From positions 51,200 to 115,199 of the forward strand of contig JASXTE010000121.1 in assembly GCA_030280995.1 (NCBI GenBank): a stretch of DNA of 64,000 nt, written 5' to 3'. A model generated the notes under the pieces. It was given only the letters and a program-made list of their open reading frames with translations. It was not told where the DNA came from and made no database searches. This DNA comes from Hemileia vastatrix (lineage: Eukaryota; Basidiomycota; Pucciniomycetes; Pucciniales; Zaghouaniaceae). Position 1 is the first letter of the stretch. Every line of letters starts with the position of its first letter. Below, in pieces: positions 22,152-33,954 of this stretch. The position numbers and the translations under genes were made by a program.

Positions 22152-24959
22152 CTATAGGAATGGCTCAATACAGAATTCCACTGCAGAACAAGGATAATCG
22201 ATTTCGAACTTCTGTAGAACCTCTGGATGAAGAACACCAATGTGACCGATCTTGATATCTTTGCCAGCATCCTTGAGATTTGAAAGATAAGGCAAAGCTT
22301 CCGACAAAGCGGATTTGACAGAATCTAGAGGATTGATTGAGGATTTGTTTGATTCAATCTCATTTGGAGGAGGATTCGAAGAAAAAGGTTCCGTAGGAGG
22401 AGCATCTTTTGGAGTTTGATCATCCTTCGAAGAAGAATTAGAAGTTGTCGAACTCTTTCCAGGTCTATAATAAATCTCAGCACTTCTACCAGGGAAATAC
22501 ATTTCCAAATTCTTTTCAACCAAATAATAACCTCTAATATTCTCTTTATTATTTTCTTTACCTTCTTTCATAATTCTTTCCAAATTCAATTTCTTCATCC
22601 ATTGATCCAATAAACCATGAACGTTTTCGAAATTGGCCTTCTTGTTACAATAAATACCTGAAGCTCTTCTTTCATTTCTAGCACCTCTTTGTGGATCTGC
22701 AATTTCATCTTTTAAAGCAATATCTGAGACTTCGAAGATTTGAATTGGTAAAGAATGTTTTTTGTTCTCTCTGATCGTCTTTAATAATCCTGGTAATAAT
22801 GAGGTTCGAACTACTTGATATTCCGCTGTTTTCGGATTCTCTAAGATAACCGCTGTTGTTCCATCATCTTTGAGACGTAGGAAGGAGAAGTTCTCGTCGT
22901 GTGAGCACTGAGAAGGTAAAGACAGAAGAGGAGAGAGAAAAGGTAGAATTTCAGACCCAAAAGAGAAAGTTTGAGTAACGAATCTTCCCCATTCAGACGA
23001 CAGATTTATTTGTCTTACTCACCAGAATCAAGGCAAAGCTTCCAACCAACCAGCATAAGCAGCTTCTTTCCTGAAGACGTCACCCAACTTATTGATCCCA
23101 AGCGGTACGGCAACTGTATTAGTTCTAGGGAATCTTCTAGGTAAATTATCGAAACCAAAAGCAACAGCAGTATCTTCCATCAAATCACATTCATGTAAAA
23201 CGTCTGATCTAGTAGGTGGAATCAAGACTTCAACGACGTCTGAATCTCCAGTGGTAGAATCGGAAGCTTGATGACCCATTTTACCAAGTAGAGAAACCAC
23301 ATCTTTGGAAGTAAGGGATAAACCTGTACATGAATTGATGTAGGAAACTCTTGCGGTAGTACGACGTGGAGAGAGATCTGGAGTTTGGTAGGAAGGTCCA
23401 GTTGGTGGGATTATCGTCACTGGCTCGACGCTGTGTTGAGGAAGGGAGATAGAGTGAGAACAAAGGAGAAGGAGAGAGAGAGAGAAGTCTCAATAACCAA
23501 AACTTGATCTTTCTTTCGGAATTGAAACATCTGACACCATCTACGGAAACTCACGTAAACTTTTCATCACAATATTCAGCAAACATAGCACAAACAATGT
23601 TAAGAGCAGCGTCCATCTTAGTTTTATCCAAAGCAGTCATATCAATGAAAACATTTTTAGTTTCAGTATCAATCTTAGTTCTTTCAGAATTAATAATAGG
23701 AGGCATAGAAAGTACACCTTTTTCATCTTCCATTACAGGATAAACTTTACTATCTTTAATAATTGATAAATATTTAGATAAATGTTTATCATTTGAATAG
23801 AATTCCATCAATTCATTTGCATCCATTTCTTTGGTTTGATTTAGAGGGACCGAAAACGATATCTTTTGGATCTTTAGCTTGATAAGTACAAATTCCATCT
23901 TTTGGAATCGTCATTTTGTCTAGGTCGTGGGTTCCAATGGCTACTAAAGTACGACGACGTCCTAGGTTTTGATGTAATTTGTCTTGGAGATCTATGAAGT
24001 GAGCGTAGGATTCTGGGGTGAAAGTGATGTTTCGTAGAACTGCTGCACAGGCGTAAGGTCTTACTTGAGAGGTCTTGATTTAGTTGAAAGATAAGTTGAA
24101 AAGTAAACGAGATGATGAAGAAAACAGAAAGGAGAAGCAGAGATTGGAGAAAGTGGGAGAGAGGAGAGAGAAAAGTCAATACTCTGAGACAGCAGAGAAG
24201 CATGAAGCCTGCTTTATTCTATTCTTTTCTGATTATTTGAGAGTATGAATAGGTCCTGCTTTCCTTCATTCCAAGTGAATCTGAGTCTCACTGAGATTTC
24301 TCTGTGCTTTCTTCAGAAAGTCATTCCTGGAGTAGTCGAACAAGAAGATAGCTCTCTCTCTCTTTCCCTACTTGGACATTGCCTCGTCTTGCTAGCTGTC
24401 CAAAACCCCTTCACTCCTCAGACTGTAACACACCCAAAACTACTCACTTCCTTTCGATCCTGAGACTCAAACCTCTACCATCCTTGGGGGTTGAGGCCTT
24501 CATGACTGGCTGCTGCATTTTTCCAAAAAGACGAGTAGAGCTCGATAGATACCCTCATGACATAGTAGATCATAACGATTTGCAGGGATGTCGATCTTGA
24601 GAGTCTGAAAAGAGTGGAATAGATGAGAGAAGGAGAATGATGGATCAGGAAGTAGCAAAAGAAGATAGGATGAGGATCAGAAGAGAAGAGAAGAAGTCTT
24701 CTTTACTCACTGGCCTTTCCCCTTTGCCGTCCTTCTTTACCTGTTCGGTAGTCTGTGTTCGGATAGAATAGTAGTCAGAATGATAGAGATCAGAGTGAGT
24801 TGAAGGAAGTGTGTCGAGTCAATTGTCTCTGTTCTGAGTACGCACGTCATCGTCCAATTCTATTCCAAACTGAAAGCATAGTTCGTCGAATTCCTGAGTA
24901 GTGTAATTCTTTCCCAAGGCTTTGTAGAAATGTTCCTTATCGACGCTGACGGTGGGCAT
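22152..24959 (-). CDS. FRS1: Phenylalanine-tRNA ligase beta subunit, cytosolic; several one-base frame breaks
   Basis: Six exons: 24959-24846, 24752-24711, 24604-24448, 24073-23555, 23430-23023 and 22907-22152. Conserved blocks run the full length: [143 protein letters not shown] and a C-terminus ending in EPFL. The protein is the non-catalytic beta chain of the alpha2-beta2 synthetase that charges tRNA-Phe. The C-terminal region has an extra Ser/Pro-rich insertion (about 22310-22450). The frame is broken at an A5 tract (24518-24522), at the exon 3 donor (about 24447), near 23847-23849 and near 23031-23034. Each is fixed by one base. The gene is essential, so consensus error or a second intact copy must be assumed. 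Confidence 0.9.
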
Positions 24960-25117
24960 CTTGAGTTGATGGTTCAAGGTCGAGAAGAAGTTGAGCAGCT
25001 TTGTCTCTTCCACCAGCAACCCGCTACTGCTTAACCTCGGCAACGTCAATCCAAGCCACTTTCAGCTGAAAAGAATAGCAAGAACATATTCATATTTCAA
25101 ACACATCTTAATCGCTC

Positions 25118-28100
25118 ATGGCAGACGCTTTCGTTTCTCAGCCCAGAGTTCTTGTGAGTAGAATGAGAGAGAGAGAGAGCTACTTGTGATTAGAGCTCCC
25201 TTGCCTACTCACCCCCTCTTTCTTTCTTCCTTCCTTCTCTCTCTCTCCCATGCAGCGAGGTGGAATTGGGTGAATCGCTGATATCTCGAACAGAGACTCT
25301 AGGTGAGTAGGAGAGATTACAGTACGAGGATGGTAGCTACTCGTCTCTCTTGGTCACTGACCTTCCTTCGCTCTACTCTATCTCTATCCTCATTTCCTTC
25401 TCTCCTCTGCTCTCTTTACTGTTATTCTTCTACCACAGCCTCATTCAGAGAACTAGGTCCACCTGATCTGTGTCACGTCATAAAGACTACCGGAAGGACT
25501 GGCGCAAAGGATGTAAGTTATCCATCACCTCAGCTGGACAATCGCTGCATCTTTCTCTCTCAACCACTGGCTACTCCTTTTCTGATCTGACTTCTCATTT
25601 CATCCATCTTCTGAATCTCAATTACCAACCTTGGTCTTGCTCTTCATCTCGATCTCACCCATGATGCCGTCCTCTCTTCCCTCGCTTCTTTCTTCCCATC
25701 ATCCCTTCTTCTCAGATTGGATCTTATCACTACGTCTCTGGTGTCGACGCCTCTTCTTCGGCTGCTTTGGCTGCTTATATCAACTCTCTCACCTATGAGT
25801 TGGATCAGAATCCGGCTTGGTTCTCTGGAAAAGGTCAATACAAGCTCAAGAGTGGGGCTTACTGGTGAGTGACAGCAGAGTCGAAAATAGAAATTGGCAA
25901 GGCGAGAGCAAGGCGTAGCATCGAGTAAGAGTTGGAAATCGAGAACTCTAAACTAGACAGACAGCTCGACTCTAAGTAGATGGAATGAGAGGCCATCGAA
26001 GATGACTTCTCTAACTCTTCTAATCTCTGAGATCCTCGTTCTAATCCGAATCCAATCATTCATCCTTTCATCCCCCTCTCCATCCTCTTTCTCTCAGTTG
26101 TTTCAACGCTTTCTCACGTCTAGATCTCCGAGTAGAAGTTCGAATTCCAGGTTCAGTAGATGCCTACGTAGTAGATCTACGAGGAGAAAGACATGAAGCA
26201 ACAGCAGAATTATGGCAAGAAGTTTATCTTTCAGCTTTATTACGTTCGATTTTATATTCAGATGATGCCAATTATCGTCTTGCAGGTTATAGGAAATTGG
26301 ATCCTATTGCATCTAGAGAAGCTGAAATGAGATTTTTAAGAGTGGCTGAAAATTTATTCTTTAAAGGTTGGCAATTGGGTTCGGATCCTGAAATTCAAGT
26401 GGCAACTGTTGTTAGTAATCATTTAACTAATGGGATTTTGAAATATTTCGGTGAAGCTTTTAGATTTGAACAGGCGGCTAATTTGTTTGAGAAACTTTAT
26501 GCTAGAGAACCAGAGGTGGCTGCTTTGGTTGCTAAGGCTTATGTTGGAATGAGTGAGTATCGGTGATATGGCATCAGAAAGCATTCGATTCTGTTTGAAT
26601 CCCTTACTTCGATCTGCTGACTCTCCTCTCTCCCCTCTCTCCATCTAACTCGCTCTTCAAACTTTCAGACGAAGAATTGAAAGCAGTCCAAATCATGCAT
26701 TCGGCCATTCAAAATTCACCAGCTTCCTATTCAATCCTACACGTTCAAGCTGATTTATTGAGAACGAAGGGGAAAACCGATTGGGCATTGAAGTTGGCCA
26801 AACAAGCTGTCAATTCCGCACCTTCTGAATTCGTAACCTGGGCTAAGTTGACTGAATGCTACGTCGAAAGAGGCGAATGGGAAGAAGCTTTATTCACTTT
26901 GAACTCCTGTCCAATGTTTACTTATAACGAAAGAGATTTACATAGAATGCCAACTCCTGCAAGAAGTCATCTACCAGTCAAAGGTTTCATTGCTGAGAGT
27001 AATCTGTTGAACGAAGAGAGTGCTAGGGATAATGAGGTGAGTCTTTTGATTGAGATACGAGTCTCCAAGTACTCTTACTTTGACCAAATAGTTATTGATT
27101 CTATTTTAATTTATCTCCAATCGATCTTTCTCTCTCGTTCTCAGGCCGACGTTGCTCTACTCAGACTTCCAGCTCCAGCTCTCAGAGGTACTTTCGCCAA
27201 AGCTTATTCCCTTCTAACTCGTCTAGTAGCTCAAATCGGTTGGGATGAACTTCTCAAATGTCGATCCTCGGTCTTCGTAATGGAGGAAGAATACAGAGCT
27301 CAGAAATCTGGACCGGCTGAAAATGAAGAAGGTAGAGACGATGCAAGTACGAGAGGAATTCCACCTACAAGGGATGGAGAAGCAGACGAAACTATCAATT
27401 CTTCTCAGGTTGATGAATCTCCCAAATTAGACGGAAATCAAGAGAAGGAAGAAGAAGAACGAGGAGAACAGAATGAGTCTTCGGAAGAATCGAATCAATC
27501 AGTTTCAAAAGATTCTCAAGATGGTGAAGATTCCAAGGAGATTGGTAATGAAACCGACGATGATGAAACTCAAGATTATGGAGAACAGACTACTCAAGAC
27601 ATTAATCAATCTTTGAGTCAATTAGGTATCTCGAGTGTAGCCAATGCTTCTTCTCAATCCATTCCAACCATCAAAATTTCTACTGAATCAGATCATGAAA
27701 GAGAAAAGAAAGAATTGGAGGAATACATGCAAGGTCAAAAGGATGGAGAAGGAAATTTGAACGATGAAGATGCAGGAAAGAAAGTCGAGGTTCAAATCGA
27801 AGCTCCTCCTTTGGAGAAACCAGCGATTGCTCAAGCTAGCTCTCATACTCATTCTAGAACGGATTCAAATGCTACTGCTCAAGCCACTGGTGGTGAATCT
27901 GCAGTCTTGAATGGTCATTCTTTGGATGAAAAGATTAATCAAGATGGTTCGGTTAATCCAAATGGTCCTATCCCAACTGGCGTAGATGCTGAACCAAATG
28001 GGAAAGTTGAAGATAAAGCTGATTTCTCTTTCACTAATAAGAGACTTTGTGAGAGGTGGTTGGATAACTTGTTCATGGTCTTGTACGAGGTGAGTTGAAA

Positions 28101-28744
28101 CGACTTGAAAATTTAAGCTGGGTTCTTTCAGGCTTTCGCTGAAGACGTCGAGAGTCGATCGACTGACTTTACTTTGTTCGCATTTCCTCTCCTTCCTCCT
28201 TCAATAGGATCTACGAGTTTACACTATCTGGAGAGCAGAAGTAGCTCATTACAAAGCTCAATCTTTACCTTATTCCAAGACTGGTACGGAATGGGAAATC
28301 TTGGGAGAATTGGCTATGAGATTACATCATCCTGAAGAAGGTAAAGATGCTTTCCAAAGATGTGTGGATAAGAAGTTCTCTGCTAAAGCCTATTTAAGAT
28401 TGTTGGAAATCTACGTTGATCAAAGAGACGTTCAAAGGAGTCTTTGGACTGCTATCAGATTGACTGCTTATCATCATAGGTGAGTTTTCGATCTCTCTAT
28501 ACCTCTCCTCGCTGTGCAATCCTGATCTTTCCTCTCCTCTCGTTGTTGCTCTCTCAGGTGGTACATGGAAGGTTCTTTCCCGGGAGCTGTTGCTCATTCA
28601 ATCTTCAAATTGATTCGAACGGAAGGATTGGCTAAAGTCTCTTATACTTTGGTTTCAATGTCTCCTCCTCCTGCCATTCTTAGGTTGATGCAGAACTTCT
28701 TTGCTTATGCTCAGACGTTCAAGGTACCTGGTTACGATTTCTAA
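25118..28744 (+). CDS. Chs5-Arf1-binding protein (ChAPs family, Bud7/Bch1-like), exomer component
   Basis: Nine exons (25118-25153, 25260-25302, 25439-25512, 25716-25864, 26098-26552, 26669-27036, 27145-28089, 28208-28479, 28558-28744) close to 842 aa. Diagnostic ChAP segments include FRELGPPDLCHVIKTTGR, GSYHYVSGVDASS, AAELWQEVYLSALLR-type sequence, the TPR array (EAAFRFEQAANLF, SAIQNSPASYSILHVQADLL, PSEFVTWAKLTECYV) and CPMFTYNERDLHRMP. The C-terminal half is DLRVYTIWRAEVAHYKAQ with AYLRLLEIYVDQRDVQRSLW. An acidic low-complexity insertion of about 230 residues sits in exon 7. ChAPs bind Chs5 and Arf1 at the trans-Golgi and select cargo such as chitin synthase for the plasma membrane. The exon 2 acceptor (gcgag) is atypical. 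It is divergent from FRS1, with 158 bp between the ATGs. Confidence 0.92.
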
Positions 28745-29069
28745 ATGAAAGGAAGTGGGATCTGTTCGAGTGAGAATGTGAACATCATGATTGTAATCGT
28801 CTACGAACTACGAAATCCAAATCTCTCTAACATGAATCAAATATGAAGCTCGCGACATAGATTCAAAAGAGAAGTGCATGTTAAGACATCAGATATTAAA
28901 AGTAAAGAGTACAGTAGAACGACAGATTGAAGAAAAACAATTGAAGCTGTGAAAAAAGAAGGAAATGCGATCTGGGAAAAGTGTGGGTTGTTACAGGTAC
29001 AATAAAAGAAGATGCTGAAGGTTGAAAGTGTGGAAACAGAACATCCGAAACTCTATTGAAGACGACTCA
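28745..29069. other. Intergenic region between convergent genes
   Basis: AT-richer than its flanks. No feature was recognised beyond presumed 3' UTRs. Confidence 0.5.
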
Positions 29070-31137
29070 TTAGATAGAAGTGGTCCAATCTTTTGTAGGA
29101 ACAGGGGGAGAAGAAGATAGAACCTCTCCGTCATCACTATAAGCTTTCGCTCCCTTCTCATCCTGCTCTCTATCGCTGCTCTCGAATTTGGTAGTCTTCG
29201 AGAAATCCGACTCTTCACTTGGTCTCGTCATCAATGGAGCATCTGCCTTTAAAGCGTTAGACTTTGCCCTCTTCCTAATGTTCTTGATCGATCTCTCGGA
29301 TCTTGTCGAGTGAGATGAAGTCGGTCTGATATCACCCGTCCCTACAGAAAGCGAGATTGAATGATACTCCTCGTCATGAGGATCGTTGGTTGAATTGAAT
29401 CTCCCGTTCCTGTATTCTCTTGTTCCTCCAGATTGAGCATTGAGAGAATTTGAAGAAGTAGGCCTTCCGTAACAGTCGAGTTTGTTTGTGAATGAGCTTG
29501 GTGGACGAGCTCTGTGGAACTTGGTAGAATTAGAGGTAGTAGGACGATCTTCGTAGAAGTGTTCGACACTCTTGACGGATCTTAGAACTGCCTCCCTTGG
29601 AGTCTGGGGACGTAGAGTACTTGCTTGATCACCTTGGTAAGAATTACGTTGCTGAGTCTGATGCTGAGATAACGAAGTCAGCGGTAGATGGCTTGAAGAT
29701 TGATGGTAGCCCAGATCAGGTAGGTCATGACTGTAGTTTGGAATCGATTCGGGTAGGGAGGCCACCAGACGAAAGAGCGTGAGTTGGTATGCTCGACAGT
29801 GATTCTGGAATGTCCTTGTTGACAACTCACTGTGTGGAAGGAATGTTTCCGCTGGCCCCTCTACCTCTTTTCCCAGAGCCATGAGTGATGGAGACGATCA
29901 GTTCTTCTGTTCCACTTTCTAGAAGAGATCTAAAAGCTCGTGTCGCGCAGACACAGGGAAGCACGACGGCGTACGGAAGAGAAATGATTTGAGTCCCAAT
30001 GTTGAGTCTCAATCCCATCATAACGATGCTTGAGACGTGCAGATGGGGGCAATAGCATAATAGACGGCACCTTGCAGTATCTGAGGGAAGAGAAGGACAG
30101 CAGGATTAGCAATCAAAGCGATGAACTTTGACACAGAAGCAGTTGTCGACTCACGAGGTTGGTAGCTAGCGTTCGCATCGCTAGGCCTTGATGTGCTTTC
30201 AGAATGAAATAGAGCAGCAGTGAGAATGCTACTGTGTCTGTCAATAAGAGTGCTACAAAGGGAGAGACGAAGATGGAAGGAACTTTGGTCGTGTAACAGC
30301 CTAGGACTTGAGAAAAAAGAACAGTGAAAGCGACGCATCAGTGTTGAGAATCGAGATATTGAAGCCTGAAATTGAGAGATTAGATGAACCCAATCTCGGC
30401 TTACCTGGACTATGAGCAAATTCCAATTTCGGACTGGACCATATACTCAAAGAAATCTGCACCAAGAGGCAGACCAGTAGAAGAACTCCCACTCTCTTGC
30501 TTTGACCAGAAAGAGCATACACCCTGAAAGCGTAGATAGTTGAAGCGAACCAGAGAGCGATCTCTGAGATGAGAATAGAAGCAGTCAAAGCGGCTTGACA
30601 GGAGACTTTCGGGTTCTTGGGTTGAGCAACTGCTGTGATGAAAACGATACTGGTTAAAAGGACGTATCGGCAACAGAAGTAGAGGAGCATAGACCACTTC
30701 CATTTCCTTCGTCCTGTCGCAACTTCGAACTGTATAAAGATTGTGAGAGAGTAATGAACATGAAGAGGACTTCAGCTTCGTTATTCAGCAATGAACGTGA
30801 AGAGAATTTCAGCTTCGTTATTCAGCAATGAACGTGAAGAGAATTTCAGCTTCATTATTCAAACCTGTGGTCGCCTTCGGACTGAAAGAGAATCCAGAAC
30901 CTCTCTCGACTGGCACTCACATCAAATTTGAGAGTGATAATGTAGTCATAGACTGCAACTCCAAACATGCAATAGAGAACTGCATGAAACACTGTCGAAG
31001 ATGAAAGTTGTCGTGAAGATAGAAAGTACTCGAATCGATGAGCCAGGAACGGGGGCGACTTTAAAGAGTACTCAGTCTCACAAGCACTCACCCTCTGCGT
31101 CGAAGATTCTCTGTTGTGTGGAATCCCAATCCGGCAT
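29070..31137 (-). CDS. DUF6533-type multi-pass membrane protein; one frame break in a C5 tract
   Basis: Six exons: 31137-31092, 30991-30921, 30729-30405, 30300-30155, 30080-29831 and 29730-29070. The protein starts MPDWDSTQQRIFDAEG. The family hallmark YDYIITLKFDV is followed by FEVATGRRKWKWSMLLYF and about six more hydrophobic helices (LLTSIVFITAVA, ALTASILISEIALWFASTIY, VGVLLLVCLLVQISLSIW, FVSPFVALLLTDTVAFSLLL, YYAIA, IISLPYAVVLPCVC). A Ser-rich cytosolic tail of about 220 residues follows. DUF6533 proteins are abundant in basidiomycetes and receptor-like in topology; function is unknown. All splice phases fit except in exon 5, where the C5 tract (30045-30049 on the plus strand) must be C6 to join YYAIAP to HVSSIVMMGLRLN. 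A 37-bp tandem repeat lies in intron 2. Confidence 0.82.
30753..30862. repeat. Three-copy 37-bp tandem repeat
   Basis: Copies start at 30753, 30790 and 30827, each beginning AATGAACRTGAAGAG. Copy 2 is near-identical to copies 1 and 3, which each differ from it at a few positions. The array lies wholly inside intron 2 (30730-30920) of the DUF6533 gene. Confidence 0.95.
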
Positions 31138-31424
31138 GTTAGTTTCCTTGTAAAGACAGTGATGATGATGTTTGAAGTTTTGACTGAGTTGGATCGAGAT
31201 GGTCGAAGAGAAGAAGCACTCGAACATTTCCTATCTCGAGATCTCAATTCTCTCGCACAAACCGGGGGTGCGAACTGCATCAGCTGCACGCCAAAGAAAA
31301 ACAAGATTCATTACATGCTGCAGTTGAACGTTGAATGTTTGAGTTTAGAAACATGTTCTCTTGCTGATGTGGAAAAGATGACTTTGTATGAAGCGAGAGG
31401 TCGATTTTTCAGAGCACGAAACGC

Positions 31425-33710
31425 TCAAAGTCTGTCCAAGATTTTTCGAACTGCGTCAGGATCCAACTTGTGCCCCCTATCGGCAGTCAGCAAGCCATTC
31501 ACTTCCTGCTCTACATCGGCCAGCTGAGTGTAGCAGAAGCCTTGTACTATCTTTCCATCGTAGATGGCGTCGACTAGATTCTTGAGCCTCTTGAGAAGAT
31601 CTTCAGCTCCCTGAGCAGTTTCGTATCCCCAGCCACCGCTGTTCGCTTCCAATCTGACGCCTCCAAATTCCGTGAGGATTATAGGTAGATCGGAACGATG
31701 AGCTGATGGAGAGATCCAGATATTTCGAGAAGCTTTTGGAGCCAGGATCGACGTCAGAGAAGCACATGTCGATTTGAGCGATTCTGCATTCGAGTAGCTG
31801 TTGAGATGAAAGAGATAGAGATATCGCTGTGAGACGACAAATTGACCCACTGAAAGGATCGATAGCATGCTTTTACTTACTCGTGAAAAGTCGTCAGGTC
31901 TGTCTCGACGTGTTCCCATCCATCGTTATCGATGACCAATCGAGAAGGATCCAAGGACTTCGTCAAATGATAGAGTGCCTTGAGATGGTTTCTTTGTTGA
32001 CTAGAGGTCGATAGATTTGGAACACCCCAGCTCTCATTGATGGGTGTCCAAGCAACTATGCAAGGATGATTCCAATCTCTCTTGATAGCTTCGATCCATT
32101 CGCTCGTGAAGTTCTCGACGTAGGTGCTTGAGAACTCGTAAGCGTTCGCCATCTCTCCCCAAACCAAGAAGCCATACTTGTCAGCCCAATAAAGGAACCT
32201 TGGATCTTCAACTTTCTGGTGTTTTCTACAGCCATTCATTCCCTGTCGAGACCAAATTCAGAGGGAAGATAAAGAGGTCAGACTAGGAACTCTCACCGAT
32301 TGCTTTCATTTCTTTCGACTCACCAATTCCTTCATCCTCAAAATATCAAGTTGGAAGTTCTTGTCGTCTGGAGCGGTCATTCCTCCGCCTAGCCAGTAAC
32401 CTTGATCTAAGACCAGCTTCTGAAAGTAAGGTTTGTTGTTGAGACAGAACTTTCCATCTTCAACCGAAACCTTTCTCATCCCTGAAGCAAAAACAAGAGA
32501 GTCGATCGTCAGCGAGACGCAGACTCTTCAATCATGAACGGAAAGTGTACGACTCACCAAAGTAAGAGTCGACACTATCCAGTCTAGCTCCGTCTTCGTC
32601 AATCAAACTCAAATTGATGTCATAGAGAGAAGGATGCTCGGGAGACCAAAGAGCCAATCCATTCTGCCAACTATCACGATGAACTTCAGGTGGTAGTACT
32701 TCACTTTCAGTGACATGAAAATCTCGAGATTGAGTTGGTGGGAAAGAGTATGGAATCTGAACCGAGGCAGTCAAAGTCGCAGTGGAGGTTTCGAAAGAAG
32801 GTAAGATGCTCGAAGCAGAGATGATAAGTCCTTGAAGCGTCACTTTGCAGACGAAGCGAACTTTTGACGAAACCAAGTTTTCTAGACTAGACTCTACTCT
32901 CAGGGCTCCATTGTCGATATCAGGTATCAAATGCAAGCTGGAGATTCTGGTTCGAGGTACGACTAAGAAGAGAGAACAGTTGGAAAGTCAGCTCTGAAAA
33001 TATGAGTTTGCTGCCAAAGTTCCAGTTCTGAACTTACCTTCGACCCACACAGGCTGCCAAATTCCAGTCGAAGGAGTGTAGAAGATGGATTCACTCTCTG
33101 CTCTCCAATACTGTTTGCCTCGAGGTTGAGTGAGATCGTGAGGTGCATCGAAAGCACGAACTGCGGAGACCAGAACGTTAAAAGAGCTCGGTCAGTCAAA
33201 ACTCTCTCTGATTCGAATAATTTCAATAGGAGCAGCTACAGTCTGATACTTACCAACTATCGATATGTCTCGGTTCTCTTTTGCAGCCTGCCTGAGCTGA
33301 ACAGTGATGTTCGCAGAGAAGGGCGTGTGGCCTCCGGTATGCTTGACGACTAAAGTACCATCGACGAAGACTGAGGCTTGATAGTCTACTACACCGAAGT
33401 GAAGTAAGACTTCATCAGTTTCCTTGTAAGAAAGGGATGTAGGAGAGAGAGTCCTATGATACCAGACGACGGAGCAATCGGTCCGTTCGTGAAGACCAGA
33501 GAGCGAAGTCTGATGCACGAATGGTACGTTGATCTTGTCTTTGAAGTTCGGATTCAGATTCCAACTTTCTTGCAGACCAGTGTTCTCTTTGTCGTAGGCG
33601 AAATTCCAGAGTCCATTCAAGCTCTGCCAATGAGTGTCTCTGACGAAGTCTGGTCGTGGATGTTCAGAAGATCTTGAAGGGCGAGACGAGTTGATATTGG
33701 AGGTAGCCAT
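31425..33710 (-). CDS. Glycoside hydrolase family 2 (beta-galactosidase/beta-glucuronidase-like), cytosolic
   Basis: Six exons (33710-33254, 33160-33038, 32962-32558, 32481-32324, 32242-31881, 31797-31425) close to 625 aa. The N-terminal sugar-binding jelly roll has [33 protein letters not shown] and [15 protein letters not shown]. The Ig-like middle domain ends at [14 protein letters not shown]. The TIM barrel carries the catalytic acid/base Glu in PINESWG (about residue 451) and the nucleophile Glu in ILTEFGG (about 545), plus [20 protein letters not shown]. There is no signal peptide, so it probably acts in the cytosol on imported glycosides. Family and catalytic residues are clear; the exact sugar specificity is not. 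It is divergent from the Etr1-SDR gene across 244 bp. Confidence 0.93.
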
Positions 33711-33954
33711 TTGAAAGTTCTTGAAAGCGTCTCTTGAGAAAGGTTGGAAAGAGTGAGAAGGAAGAAGGGAAGAAGCGATAGAGAATCTTGCTCAACGAAG
33801 TCGACAGAGCTCGGGCCAGGCAGTGAAAGCTATATGGGACCACAACCACTCTCAACTCTATCAACCTTATCATTCAGTCCTTCTCTCTCATTACTGCTAA
33901 ATAATTCCATCCAATCAATTCACAACCTGGCAATCACTCTGTCCAAAACACATC

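Noticed and set aside
22152..24959. Programmed frameshifting in FRS1
   Set aside because: Four shifts of both signs at unrelated sequences in one gene, one in an A5 tract and one at a splice donor, fit consensus error much better than recoding.
29597..29782. 61-codon plus-strand ORF antisense to the DUF6533 tail
   Set aside because: It overlaps a phase-consistent exon and intron of the minus-strand gene and shows no features of its own.
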